Of a stretch of 59,749 nt of DNA, positions 36,669 through 45,800 are shown one piece after another. How positions within the stretch are numbered: the stretch's first letter is position 1; every line of letters begins with the position of its first letter. Origin of the DNA: Pseudonocardia sp. ICBG1293 (lineage in GTDB: Bacteria > Actinomycetota > Actinomycetes > Mycobacteriales > Pseudonocardiaceae); contig NZ_JAHLEL010000001.1 in NCBI RefSeq assembly GCF_020131355.1, positions 1 through 59,749 on the forward strand. Direction: 5' to 3'. Below the pieces are notes generated by a model that was given only the letters and a program-made list of their open reading frames with translations, ran no database searches and had not been told where the DNA came from. A program made the translations under genes and the position numbers.

Positions 36669-37586
36669 TCACGGGGCCGCTCGACGGGCCCGCTGAGCAC
36701 TGGCGAACAGCTCCCGGGCTTGCTGGCGGCCGATCGTGGTGGAACCGGTGCACCGCGGCTGCTGGGCGGGCTCGTTGAACTGCTCGGCCAGACGCGCCGC
36801 GCGGCGGCGGCGCTCGTCCGGGTCGACGGCCTGGACGGCGGCGGGCAGCTCGTGCTCGCGGCCGGTCCATGCGGCGAGCCGGTGCCCGATCACGGCCAGC
36901 GGGTCGCGGGCACCTCGGATCGCGTCACCTCGAGACTCTCCGGGCCGGTCAGGGTGGTGGTCGATTGCATAGAGCAACCCCGCCACGGACCAGGCAGAGT
37001 GCCACCAGCGCGCCAGCATCGCCGACGCCTTCCACACCGGGACACGGCGGACCCCTGCTCGGTCCAAGACCGTCTGCGTCGCGGCCAACCGCTCTTGGCT
37101 GTCCCTGGCTCGGTCTCGACCCGGCCAGGCTCGCCGCTTCTGTGAAGCGCGCTTCGCGCCCTCGTGCACAAGGGTTTGAGTGCTTACGCAAGATGCGGGG
37201 GGGTTGCCATTTTTGTCCACACCATGAGCCGCCGACTCCCTCCTCCGGGTAGGGGCCGGCATGCCTGTCTGGGCAGTGAAGACGTAGGCCGGAGCGCGGT
37301 TGGTAGTGACGCCTAGGAACTCAGCCGTGGCGCCTCCCTCGACGCAAACCAGGAGCCCGACCTGGGCGGCCCAGGCAAGGACTCGGCTCACCGTCCGTGT
37401 GCTGACTGCAGCCCGTTGAGCGGCCTTATCGCGGGTCGCGCCGGTGACCAGGCCGGTTCGCCAGTCCATCGCCTCGACGAGGGTGAGCAGAATCGCGCGG
37501 CTGGTTCGAAGCCGGTCCGCACGCCACAGTTCCTCGTCGAGCATCTGGTCCAGCCATGCACGAGCTTCGTGCTGGTCAGTGACCAC
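36669..37586 (-). CDS. Putative plasmid replication initiator (HTH protein)
   Basis: A protein of about 305 aa with RTSRAILLTLVEAMDWRTGLVTGATRDKAAQRAAVSTRTVSRVLAWAAQVGLLVCVEGG near its N-terminus, which is a winged or tri-helical HTH. A basic linker follows, then a helical C-terminal part with SAMLARWWHSAWSVAGLLYAIDHHPD and LAVIGHRLAAWTG. Proteins of this layout are annotated as replication initiators or helicase loaders in actinobacterial plasmids. I place the start at GTG 37586; the frame is open to 37784, but that part is Arg-rich. The 30-bp tandem repeats upstream support an origin nearby. Assignment is by context and layout, not by an unmistakable motif. Confidence 0.6.
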   Translation of the reverse strand: MVTDQHEARAWLDQMLDEELWRADRLRTSRAILLTLVEAMDWRTGLVTGATRDKAAQRAAVSTRTVSRVLAWAAQVGLLVCVEGGATAEFLGVTTNRAPAYVFTAQTGMPAPTRRRESAAHGVDKNGNPPASCVSTQTLVHEGAKRASQKRRAWPGRDRARDSQERLAATQTVLDRAGVRRVPVWKASAMLARWWHSAWSVAGLLYAIDHHPDRPGESRGDAIRGARDPLAVIGHRLAAWTGREHELPAAVQAVDPDERRRRAARLAEQFNEPAQQPRCTGSTTIGRQQARELFASAQRARRAAP

Positions 37587-37783
37587 GACTCGACCGGCCG
37601 GGACCCGGCCGCGCCAACCCGGGTGCACTGCGAAACCCCCGGCTCGGACTCGGCGAGCTGCCCGCCGACGGCCGTAAACGGCACGTCGGCATGCCCTAGG
37701 TACTGGAGTGCGGGGAGACGTCTCTGCCCGGTCTCGGCGGTGTGGTGCGTGCGTAATTCTGCGCGCAGGGGTTACTCTGGGCA

Positions 37784-37843
37784 CGCGACAGCGCCCCTTC
37801 TCATCGTCGGGAGCGCGACAGCGCCCCTTCTCTTCGCAGGGAG
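37784..37843. repeat. Two 30-bp tandem repeats (iteron-like)
   Basis: CGCGACAGCGCCCCTTCTC occurs at 37784-37802 and 37814-37832, each followed by an 11-base tail of the form WTCGNNGGGAG. The repeat period is thus 30 bases with three changes in the tail. It lies upstream of the putative replication gene in a 360-base stretch without a clear gene. It could be an iteron pair at the origin, or part of a short control RNA ending at the terminator just downstream. Confidence 0.6.
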
Positions 37844-37912
37844 TTGGGAACCGCCCCGGTACGCCAGGGCACCGACGTCGCTCGGGTGCATGACCGAGTG
37901 ACGTGAGGATTC

Positions 37913-37946
37913 GAACGAGGCGGCCCCGGCAAGGGCCGCCTCGTTC
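37913..37946. terminator. Strong bidirectional hairpin terminator
   Basis: GAACGAGGCGGCC and GGCCGCCTCGTTC form a perfect 13-bp stem with an 8-base loop, followed on the plus strand by TGTTTA. It closes the minus-strand RHH gene, whose stop is at 37950. It can equally end a plus-strand transcript from the repeat region. Confidence 0.8.
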
Positions 37947-37949
37947 TGT

Positions 37950-38186
37950 TTATGAGGCTTCAGTCAGCGGCAGCTCCGGTTGCGCACGACGACTCACGGG
38001 GAACCGGGCCTGATCCAGGTTGGTGAGACCGACCTCGATCAACGCAGCAACGACGCGTGACTTCGGGATGCCGAGCTCGTCGGAGAGGGCGTCGACCTGG
38101 TCACGGACATCCGTCGACACACGGCCCCACACCATCTCTGGCTGGCCTATCGACGGTCTCCCCCGCGGGTCCTTCCTCCGGCTCAT
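37950..38186 (-). CDS. Small RHH/CopG-like DNA-binding protein
   Basis: A 78-aa basic protein: VWGRVSTDVRDQVDALSDELGIPKSRVVAALIEVGLTNLDQ gives the strand-helix-helix of ribbon-helix-helix proteins. The terminator hairpin lies directly after its stop. Between the putative rep gene and the transfer regulator it may serve as a copy-number or transfer repressor. No closer family is recognised. Confidence 0.7.
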   Translation of the reverse strand: MSRRKDPRGRPSIGQPEMVWGRVSTDVRDQVDALSDELGIPKSRVVAALIEVGLTNLDQARFPVSRRAQPELPLTEAS

Positions 38187-38268
38187 GGCGCCGGATCATG
38201 CCGTAGAGCTGTTCCAACAGCCCCCGGACACGCCGTCCGCTCGCGGATTTGTGCAAAGAGCTGCAACC

Positions 38269-38748
38269 TCAGACCTCGTAGATGAGCTGGGTGCTAGCGA
38301 CGACGAGCCGCTCCGAACGAGCGGGGTCCTCCACTCCGTCGACCAGTGGAGTGCGCGTTACTACTAGGAGGGGAGATCCGACAGGCACTCCGAGGCGGTC
38401 TGCGTCGTCCTTGCCTGCGGGAGCCGCCTCAATGCGATCGACAGCCTTGGCGTGCTCGCGTGTGGCACGTTCGATCTGGATGGGAGCAGTTCTCTCCGCG
38501 ACAAACCAGCCGGTGCGGGGCCTCGACTCCACTAGCCCCTCTCGAACGAGCTGATCCATCGCAGCTCCCACCGTGCCTCGGGCTACACCGAACTGGTCAG
38601 CGAGCACACGCGCCGAGGGCAACTGATGCCCGGGTCGGTACTCACCTGCACGAATTGCTGCGCGGACCTCCGCTGCGATCGCCGGGCGTCCCCTCGACTC
38701 AGCCACGAAAGGCAGCCTAGGCCAACTGGCATAGACATAGGCGCTCAT
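38269..38748 (-). CDS. GntR-family repressor (KorSA-like)
   Basis: A regulator of about 159 aa. The N-terminal winged helix reads RPAIAAEVRAAIRAGEYRPGHQLPSARVLADQFGVARGTVGAAMDQLVREGLVESRPRTGWFV. A short UTRA-like C-terminus follows. In Streptomyces plasmids KorSA, of the same family, represses transfer genes. The start may be ATG 38748 or GTG 38706; in the first case the operator half-site lies in the coding sequence. It is divergent from the whiB-transfer operon, with tandem palindromes between, so it probably represses that operon and itself. Confidence 0.85.
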   Translation of the reverse strand: MSAYVYASWPRLPFVAESRGRPAIAAEVRAAIRAGEYRPGHQLPSARVLADQFGVARGTVGAAMDQLVREGLVESRPRTGWFVAERTAPIQIERATREHAKAVDRIEAAPAGKDDADRLGVPVGSPLLVVTRTPLVDGVEDPARSERLVVASTQLIYEV

Positions 38749-38787
38749 GTCGCCTAGCCTGGCACATGCCAGTTGGCACACGCCAGT
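38721..38787. promoter_or_regulatory. Tandem operators between GntR and whiB
   Basis: TGGCACATGCCAGT (38760-38773) and TGGCACACGCCAGT (38774-38787) are direct repeats of 14 bases, each itself a TGGC-N4-GCCA palindrome. GCCAACTGGCA (38721-38731) is the reverse complement of TGCCAGTTGGC at 38767-38777, giving a third copy in the other orientation. They lie in the divergent control region and are the likely binding sites of the GntR protein. Confidence 0.65.
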
Positions 38788-38874
38788 CTGGTCCGGCCCG
38801 GACCGCGGCGGGGATTGGGCCCCCGCCGCGGCATAGGCCGATCTCGCTGCCTCTGATAGCTGGGAGAACGACCA

Positions 38875-39132
38875 ATGGACAGGATGACACGCGCAGTTGT
38901 CTGCGCCGCGGATCCGGAGCGGATGTTTCCCGTCGCGGAGTCGGGCAAGGCAGGGCGGCCCACCGACGGGGAGCGGCGGGCTCTGCGGGTGTGTGGTCGC
39001 TGCCCGCTGCTTGCCGACTGCCGGTCGGTGGTGCTCGGGATGGAGCTGCCGTACGGCGTTGCGGGTGGGCTCACCGCGGCTGATCGGCGCGCGGTTCGCG
39101 CCGAGGGGCGCACCGGGACGGAGGCGGCGTGA
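38875..39132 (+). CDS. WhiB-family Fe-S regulator
   Basis: An 85-aa WhiB-like protein. Four cysteines, C10, C40, C43 and C49 (CGRCPLLADC), hold a 4Fe-4S cluster. GVAGGLTAADRRA replaces the usual GVWGG beta-turn, with Trp changed to Ala. GGGAG lies about 9 bases before the ATG. It heads the transfer operon and overlaps the next gene as GTGA. Plasmid-borne WhiB proteins may adjust transfer or host development to redox state. The missing tryptophan could alter contact with the sigma factor. Confidence 0.9.
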   Translation: MDRMTRAVVCAADPERMFPVAESGKAGRPTDGERRALRVCGRCPLLADCRSVVLGMELPYGVAGGLTAADRRAVRAEGRTGTEAA

Positions 39133-40037
39133 GCACCCCGGCGGACACTCAGGCGGCGGTTGCGAACTGGGGTTGGTCGACGGCCGAGACCCCCGATGAG
39201 AGCGCTGCGCGCGCACGTCACTGGTGGAGCCGGACGTGGCCCGCGCTGCTCGCCGTCAGCACGGTCGGCGCGGTGGGTGTTCCGGCCGCTGTCGCCTCCT
39301 ATCGACACGCCCGCGACGTCATCGCGACCAACGGCGACCCGGTGATGGCGCCGTGGCTGCCGCTGAGCGTGGACGGGATGCTCGTCGCGGCGTTGGTCGT
39401 GATCTGGGTGCGCCGTCACCGCGGCGATCCCGCGGGTGTGTTCCCCTGGCTCGCGTTCGGCTTCGGCATGGTCGTCACGATCCTGGCCAACCTCGCCGCA
39501 GTCGCCCAGCCCAGGCCAGAGGCTGTCGCGGTGGCGCTGTTCCCGCCACTGGCTCTGGCGATCACCTTGGAGCTGGTCGCGCTTGTCGCTTACCGGTCCG
39601 GGCCGCGACGGGGCTCGATCAGTCGGCCCGTCGTTGCATCGGACGCTCCGGCTGGGCCTGGGGAACCGATCGTCATCGGCTACCTGGACGAGGTCGAGGA
39701 ACGCGAGGACGACCGATCGCTGGACTGGTGGGCCGAAGCTCCTGATGCCGCGGCGGCGCCGCGTTCGGCTGCCGCCGAGCAGTCTGATGGTGTCCAGCGA
39801 CGAGCTGCTCAGGTCGACGAGGCGCCGGAGGCCGGCCGAACCGCTGAGCCCCGTGTGCAGGCCCTTGCCCGACGTCTGAACGCGGGTGAGGAGCTGACCG
39901 GGCGCTCGGTAGGAGCCGAGTTCGGCGTCTCGGACCGTACGGGCCGACGCCTCATCCGGCAGGCGGCCGACCTGCGACACCGCGCCTCCGGGGACGCGGC
40001 TCCGCTGGCGCTGGTCTCGGTAGGAGGTGCTTCCTGA
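39129..40037 (+). CDS. DUF2637/SpdB-like plasmid spread protein
   Basis: A 302-aa membrane protein. Four predicted membrane segments, roughly residues 35-150, include the DUF2637 signature VPAAVASYRHARDV followed by MAPWLPLSVDGMLVAALVVIW. The C-terminal half is charged and ends in a helix-turn-helix, RSVGAEFGVSDRTGRRLIRQAADL. SpdB-type proteins aid intramycelial spread of Streptomyces plasmids. GTG at 39129 overlaps the whiB stop. The next gene overlaps its stop as TGATG. Confidence 0.85.
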   Translation: MSTPADTQAAVANWGWSTAETPDESAARARHWWSRTWPALLAVSTVGAVGVPAAVASYRHARDVIATNGDPVMAPWLPLSVDGMLVAALVVIWVRRHRGDPAGVFPWLAFGFGMVVTILANLAAVAQPRPEAVAVALFPPLALAITLELVALVAYRSGPRRGSISRPVVASDAPAGPGEPIVIGYLDEVEEREDDRSLDWWAEAPDAAAAPRSAAAEQSDGVQRRAAQVDEAPEAGRTAEPRVQALARRLNAGEELTGRSVGAEFGVSDRTGRRLIRQAADLRHRASGDAAPLALVSVGGAS

Positions 40038-40336
40038 TGCGCTCCACGTTGTCCAAGGTCAAGCGGGTCGCGGCGGTCTTCGCCGTCGCTGTGCTCATCA
40101 CGGCGTACGTACCGGGAGTCGCCCAGGCTCTAACGGTGCTGCTGGCTCCGTTGGCACACCGGTTCCGGCCGCTCCTGCTTGTGGCTGGCGGTCACGCGCT
40201 GCGGGTCGCGCGCGCTGTGGGCCCGTGGCTGTCTCCACGTCCTGCGCTGGCTCGGTGGCGCGGCGTGCAGGGGGCTGGGCGTCCCGTACACGGTCTGTCG
40301 CCGATCTCGCTGCCTCCGACCCGTTGGTTGAGGTGA
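40037..40336 (+). CDS. Small membrane protein of the transfer operon
   Basis: A 99-aa protein with one strong membrane segment near the N-terminus (VAAVFAVAVLITAYVPGVAQALTVLLAPLA region) followed by an Arg/Pro-rich tail. It overlaps both neighbours by one to four bases (TGATG before, GTGA after), which supports it as a real gene. No family recognised. It may anchor or assist the coupling protein. Confidence 0.6.
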   Translation: MRSTLSKVKRVAAVFAVAVLITAYVPGVAQALTVLLAPLAHRFRPLLLVAGGHALRVARAVGPWLSPRPALARWRGVQGAGRPVHGLSPISLPPTRWLR

Positions 40337-42045
40337 TCGCGATGCTGACCGATGCGGAGATCCGGTCCCGGCACCAGGTGCTCGGCGGTGGCGGCCTGGC
40401 CGTCGCCGTCGGGTCGGCGGGCCTGGCCGCGGCGCCGGTGTGGGAGTCACTCGCCGGGCTCGTCGATGATGCTGCGCTCGTTGGGGGCGCCGTCGGCTCC
40501 CTCGCGGCGGCCGGAGCACTGGTGCACCACCGGTGGCACTTCCACCCGGCACGGGTGTTCCGGCGTGAGCTGGGCGGTCAGGATGGGTGGCTGTCCAACC
40601 GTGATGTGGCGGAGCAGGCGGGGGAGCGAGGCGTCCGGCTGACCGCGGCGGGGATCTTCCGTGACCGCGACCCGTTCACGGCACCGCTGCACTTCTCCGG
40701 CTGGGAGGCCGGCCGTCTGGTCTCCGGACCGGCTCACCTGCGGCTGCGCCGCACGCGGGTGTACGCGCCGTGGACCCGGGGGGTCGGAATCCTCGGCCCG
40801 CAGGGCTCGGGCAAGAGCCAGTATCTGACCCGGCTGGTTCTCGATGCTCCTGGTGCGGCTGTGGTGACCTCGACCAAAACGGAGCTCGCTCGGGCGACGA
40901 TGGCGCTGCGGCGGACGACCCGCGGGCCGGTCGCGGTCTTCAACCCCGAGGCCCTGGCCGGGGTCAGCTCGACATTCCGGTGGGACCCGGTGGCGGGGTG
41001 CGAGGACAGCGCTGTCGCGTCGGCTCGCGCTGCGGCGCTGGTGCGGGGCTCCGGCGGGGTCAACGGGGTCGAGGACGCCTCGTACTGGTCTGGGCAGGCC
41101 GAGCTGATCCTGCGGGGCTGCCTGATGGCCGCGGCGATTGCCGGGCGCCGCATGGACACCGTCGTTTCGTGGGTCAACACCCGCTACGAGCCGCGCGGCA
41201 CCGTTCCGGTCCCGGTCGAGATCCTGACCCGTGCGGTTCAGGCTGGGACGGCAGCGGTGGACGCCACGCTCCCGGGCATGCTGCGCACCGCACTGACCCA
41301 GAACGAGAAGACCGCGGCGACGGTGATGACCAACGTGCACGCCGCGCTCGCGTTCATGCAGTCGCCGACGATCGCGGCCGCGTGCACCGCCACCGACGGC
41401 GACACTCTCGATCTGGGGGAGTTCCTCGCTGCGCACGGCAGCCTCTACCTGGTCGGCGGCGCGAACGACAACCGGGTGGCGCCGCTGTTCACCGCCCTGG
41501 TGGAAGCGGTCTTCGCCGAGGCGCAACGTGCGGCCGCCGAGGCGGGCGGGGTGCTGCCGACGACATGCACGTTCCTGCTCGACGAGGTCGCGAACCTGAC
41601 CCCGGTCCCGCTGGATCGGTGGGCCGCGGACTCTCGCGGGTGGGGCATCACGGTCGTCGGGGTGTTCCAGTCCTTGGCTCAGCTGTCGACCCGCTGGGGC
41701 CGCGACGCTGGGGACGTGATCTGGCAGAACCTGCCGGTCAAGGTCATCCTGCCGGGGGTGTCGAGCACCGATGACCTTGACGGTCTGGCCTACCTCGCGG
41801 GTAAACGGCGAGTACGGCACGACACCGAGGGAGAGTCTCAGGGCGACGGTCGCCGGTCCCGGTCGGTGTCGGTGAGCCGCCCTCGGGAGCTGGTGGTGGA
41901 AGGTGACGTCATCTCCCGGATGCCCCGTCACCATGCGTACGTGCTTGGCCTCGCACCGCGGCCCGCAGTCGTGCGCTACACCCCCGGCCACGAGCTGGTC
42001 GCGACTCGCAGGGCGATGCTCGGCCTGGCCCACGACGCCACGTGA
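40333..42045 (+). CDS. Type IV coupling protein (TraD/VirD4-like ATPase)
   Basis: A 570-aa membrane ATPase. Two N-terminal membrane segments precede the nucleotide domain. Walker A is ILGPQGSGKSQYL at about residues 152-163; the TKTELARATM and VAVFNPEAL segments follow as in TraG/VirD4 proteins; Walker B is TFLLDEVANL at about residue 413; and VGVFQSLAQLSTRWG is the usual late motif. It brings the relaxase-DNA complex to the transfer channel. GTG at 40333 overlaps the previous stop; ATG at 40342 is an alternative. It pairs functionally with the MobF relaxase of this plasmid. Confidence 0.92.
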   Translation: MIAMLTDAEIRSRHQVLGGGGLAVAVGSAGLAAAPVWESLAGLVDDAALVGGAVGSLAAAGALVHHRWHFHPARVFRRELGGQDGWLSNRDVAEQAGERGVRLTAAGIFRDRDPFTAPLHFSGWEAGRLVSGPAHLRLRRTRVYAPWTRGVGILGPQGSGKSQYLTRLVLDAPGAAVVTSTKTELARATMALRRTTRGPVAVFNPEALAGVSSTFRWDPVAGCEDSAVASARAAALVRGSGGVNGVEDASYWSGQAELILRGCLMAAAIAGRRMDTVVSWVNTRYEPRGTVPVPVEILTRAVQAGTAAVDATLPGMLRTALTQNEKTAATVMTNVHAALAFMQSPTIAAACTATDGDTLDLGEFLAAHGSLYLVGGANDNRVAPLFTALVEAVFAEAQRAAAEAGGVLPTTCTFLLDEVANLTPVPLDRWAADSRGWGITVVGVFQSLAQLSTRWGRDAGDVIWQNLPVKVILPGVSSTDDLDGLAYLAGKRRVRHDTEGESQGDGRRSRSVSVSRPRELVVEGDVISRMPRHHAYVLGLAPRPAVVRYTPGHELVATRRAMLGLAHDAT

Positions 42046-42091
42046 GCATCCTGGACACGATCCACCCGACGTCGGCAACGGAGGTAGCTGC

Positions 42092-42877
42092 GTGAGCGCC
42101 GCGGACAACGTCCGAGACGAGATCATCGCCGATCTCGACGCCCGGACTCGACGTCACGGCACCGTCCTCGACGAGCTGCAGGGGACGCTCGGCGGCCTGG
42201 GCGAGACCGTCACCGAGTCCGCGGGCCTGCTCGCGCAGGTCATCCCGCGTCTGGACACCCTCGCCGAGCAGGTCGCGGAGGTCCGGGGCCGGGCATCGAC
42301 GAGCGGTGACGGGGGGACTGGTGGCGAGGAGGTCGTCAGCGGTGTGGTGTGGGAGACCCTGAGCGCAGATGAGGCGGCGGAGGAGTGGACACGGTTGGCG
42401 ACGTGGGTCGCCGACGTCCTGGGTCCTTGGTACGAGGTGCCTCGTGGGCATCTGCCCGACTGCTGGGCTCTGCACCGGCCGGTGGTGCGGTTTCTCTCCG
42501 CGCTGCACACCACTTACGTGGCGGCCTACAGCGGCTCGGCAGCGTCGGCGGCCGCGGTCGCGGACTGGCAGAACCGGTGGCTGCCGAACGCGCTGAGTGC
42601 GATCTTCGCCCACATGGCCCCGCGGGAACGGGTCTGCTCTCCGGGGCGGCACGACGGCGCGGGCCCCGACGGCGCGCCGGTGCTGTCTGGGAATGGGTTC
42701 CGGGAGACCGGCCATCCGGTCCGGCCCGCGACAGAGCTGGAGCAGCTCCAGGCCGAACTCGGACGCGAGACCGTGTACCTCCGGGATGATCCGATCCGGC
42801 CGGAGCACTGGGCGCCGTTCTGGCGCCGCGCGGTGGACGCTGACGTTGCCGCACGCCGTGCCCGTGAGGCCGGCTGA
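42092..42877 (+). CDS. DUF4913 protein
   Basis: A 261-aa protein. A helical N-terminal half, probably coiled coil (LDELQGTLGGLGETV, LAQVIPRLDTLAEQVAEV), is followed by the DUF4913 domain: EEWTRLATWVADVLGPWYEVPRGHLPDCWALHRPVVRFLSALHTTYVAAY and WQNRWLPNALSAI. Such proteins follow coupling-protein genes on many actinobacterial plasmids and integrative elements. GGAGG lies 9 bases before the GTG. Function unknown but transfer-linked by position. The Tn3 element inserts 12 bases after its stop. Confidence 0.85.
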   Translation: MSAADNVRDEIIADLDARTRRHGTVLDELQGTLGGLGETVTESAGLLAQVIPRLDTLAEQVAEVRGRASTSGDGGTGGEEVVSGVVWETLSADEAAEEWTRLATWVADVLGPWYEVPRGHLPDCWALHRPVVRFLSALHTTYVAAYSGSAASAAAVADWQNRWLPNALSAIFAHMAPRERVCSPGRHDGAGPDGAPVLSGNGFRETGHPVRPATELEQLQAELGRETVYLRDDPIRPEHWAPFWRRAVDADVAARRAREAG

Positions 42878-42889
42878 TTTTCGCTTGTG

Positions 42890-45800
42890 GGGGTCGCCGT
42901 AGTATCCGGGAATAATCGGGCGGATATGGCTGGGTAGGCTCCTGACCAGGGGGTTTCTGGGGTTCTGGTCGGGAGGTTGTCGGGTGGTCGCTCCGGTGTT
43001 CACAGACGTCGAGCTGGAGAGGCTGCGGCGGTTCCCGGAGATCGGCCGGGAGGAGTTGTTCCGGTTCTTCACGCTGGCCCCGGCGGACGTTGCGTTTGTT
43101 GATCCCGGTCGGGGCCGGGGCGCGGCGGATCGGCTGGGTCTGGCGGTCGCGGTGTGCTCGTTGTCGTGGTTGGGGTTCGTGCCGGATGAGGTGGCGTCGG
43201 CGCCGCAGGCGGCGGTGGTGCGCCTGGCTGAGCAGTTGCGCGTGGATCCGGCCGTGATCGGTTCGTATGGGCGCCGGGCGAAGACCCGCACCGAGCATCT
43301 TCGGCTGGCGGCGCAGTATCTGGGGTGGCGGCCGCCGACGACGCTGGAGATCAAGGAGCTCGACGAGTTCCTGCTGGCGCGGGCGATGGAGCATGATTCG
43401 CCGACGCTGCTGTTCCGGCTGGCGTGCGAGTTCCTGATCTCGGCGCGGGTGATCCGGCCGGGACCGGTGACGGTGGTCAAGCGGGTCGCCCACGCCCGCG
43501 AGGTGGCCCGGCAGGAGACGTTCGACCGGTTGGCGCACGAGTTCACCGACGCCCGCCGCGTCGGGCTGGACGGGCTGCTGGTGGTGGATTCGGAGATCGG
43601 GATGACCCGGCTGCGGTGGCTGGGGAAGGGGCCGGTGGAGGCCTCGCCCGCGGCGGTGAAGGCCGAGATCGCGAAGCTGGAGTTCCTGCGCGGAATGGAC
43701 GCCCACGCGTTGGACCTGTCGGTGCTGCCGGCCGAACGCCGCCGGTTCCTGGCCACGGTCGGTCGCCGCCTCACCGCCCAAGCGCTGGAACGGCGGGAGC
43801 CGGAACGCCGGTACCCGATCTTGCTGACGTTGCTGGCCCAGTCGGCGACCGAGGTGCTCGACGAGGTGGTGGCGCTGTTCGACCAGGCGCTCTCGGCGCG
43901 GGAGAGCAAGGCCGCGCACAGGATGCGGGACTATCTGGCCGAACGCGCCAAGTCCGGGGAGGACCGCCAGGAGCTTCTGGACGCGATCTTGGCCATCGTG
44001 GCCGACCCGGCGGTGCCGGACGGCGATGTCGGCGGTCTGATCCGGGGCGAGCGGGTCGGCTGGGACCGGCTGCGTTCGGCGCAGTCGAGCGCGTTGCCGC
44101 CGCTGCCGCGCGATCACGGGCACCTCGCCGCGCTGGACGGCTCGTACGGGTACCTGCGCCAGTTCACCCCGAACGTCCTCGACGCCGTGACCTTCGCCGG
44201 CGGCACCGCCGCGGCCGAGCTGCTGGAGGCGGTGGCGATCCTGCGGGAGCTCAACGCCACCGGCGCCCGCAAGGTCCCCGACGACGCGCCGAGCGGGTTC
44301 GTCCCGGCCCGCTTCCGCGGCTACCTGGACACCGCCGCGGCGAACCGCAGCGCGACGGCGTATCGGCATTACTGGGAGCTGTGCGTGCTGCTGGCCCTGC
44401 GGGACGGGCTGCGCACCGGGGACGTGTTCGTGCCGGGCAGCCGCCGTTACTCCGACCCGGCCGCCTACCTGCTCACCGAGGACAAGTGGGCGGATCAGCG
44501 GGCGGAGTTCTGCCGACTGGTCGGCAAACCCTCCGACGCCGCCACCGGCCTGGCCGAGGCCGAAGACGAGCTGCACACCGCGCTGGGCAAGCTGGAAACG
44601 ACGCTCGCCCACGGCGACGGCCCGGTCCGCCTGGACGACGACGGCGATCTGGTGATCTCCCCGCTGACCGCGGAGGACATCCCGGCCGAGGCGAGAGCGT
44701 TGAAGGCGGAGCTGACCGAGATGCTGCCGTTCGCGCCGATCGTGTCGCTGCTGATCGAGATGGACAAGCGCACCGGGTTCCTGGACTGCTTCACCCACGC
44801 CGGCGGCAAGCAGGCCCGCACGCGCGAGCTGAAGCGGAACCTGATCGCGGTGTTGCTCGCCCAGTCCACCAACCTCGGGCTCACACGGATGGCGGACGCG
44901 TGCGGGATCTCCTACGACATCCTGGCCTGGACCGCCGAGTGGTACGTACGGGAGGAAACGCTGCGGGCGGCGAACCTGGCGCTGATCGGCTACCACCAGC
45001 GCCTGCCGCTGACCCCGGTGTTCGGCACCGGCACGCTGTCCTCTTCGGACGGTCAGCGGTTCCCGACGCGAGGTAAGTCGGTCACCGCCAGGGCTCTGAG
45101 CAGGTATTTTGCGCACGAGGGCCTGTCGACCTACACGCACGTGACCGATCAGCATACCACCTACGGCACGAAGATCATCGTCGCCACGAAACGCGAGGCG
45201 CACTACGTCCTGGACGAGATCCTCGGCAACGCGACCGACATCCCGATCACCGAGCACGCCACCGACACGCACGGCGTCACCCTGGTCAACTTCGGGCTGT
45301 TCGACCTGCTCGGGTTGCAGCTCTCACCGCGGATCCGGGACCTGGGCAAGATCACTCTCTACCGGACGGGTGCGAAGGCGGCGGCCGAGACGGCGTTCCC
45401 CCTGACGGGGCCGCTGTTGGCTCGCAAGCTCAACACCGACCTGATCGCCGAGCACTGGGACGACCTGCTGCGCCTGGCCGGGTCGCTGAAGTTCGGGCAC
45501 GCCACCGCATCGCTACTGGTCGGGAAACTCTCGGCGTCCGGGCGGCAGAACGCGCTCGCCGCGGCGCTCAAGGAGTACGGCGCGCTGCGCAGAACCGTCT
45601 ACACCGCCCGGTACCTGTCCGATCCGGCCTACCGGCGCAAGATCTCCCGGCAGCTGAACAAGGGCGAGTCGCTGCACGCGCTCAAGCGGGACCTGCTCTA
45701 CGCCCACGAGGGCATGATCCGCGCCCGACACCTGGAGGGACAGACCGAGCAGGCGTGGTGCCTCACCCTCGTCACCAACGCCGTGGTCACCTGGACGACC

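Noticed and set aside
37850..37930. tRNA-like segment (GGATTCGAAC near the terminator)
   Set aside because: Only a T-loop-like string is present; no acceptor stem, D arm or anticodon arm can be drawn around it.
42336..45272. 978-codon minus-strand frame opposite the complete transposase
   Set aside because: Low-complexity, His/Arg/Gln-rich shadow frame; the plus-strand transposase is unmistakable.
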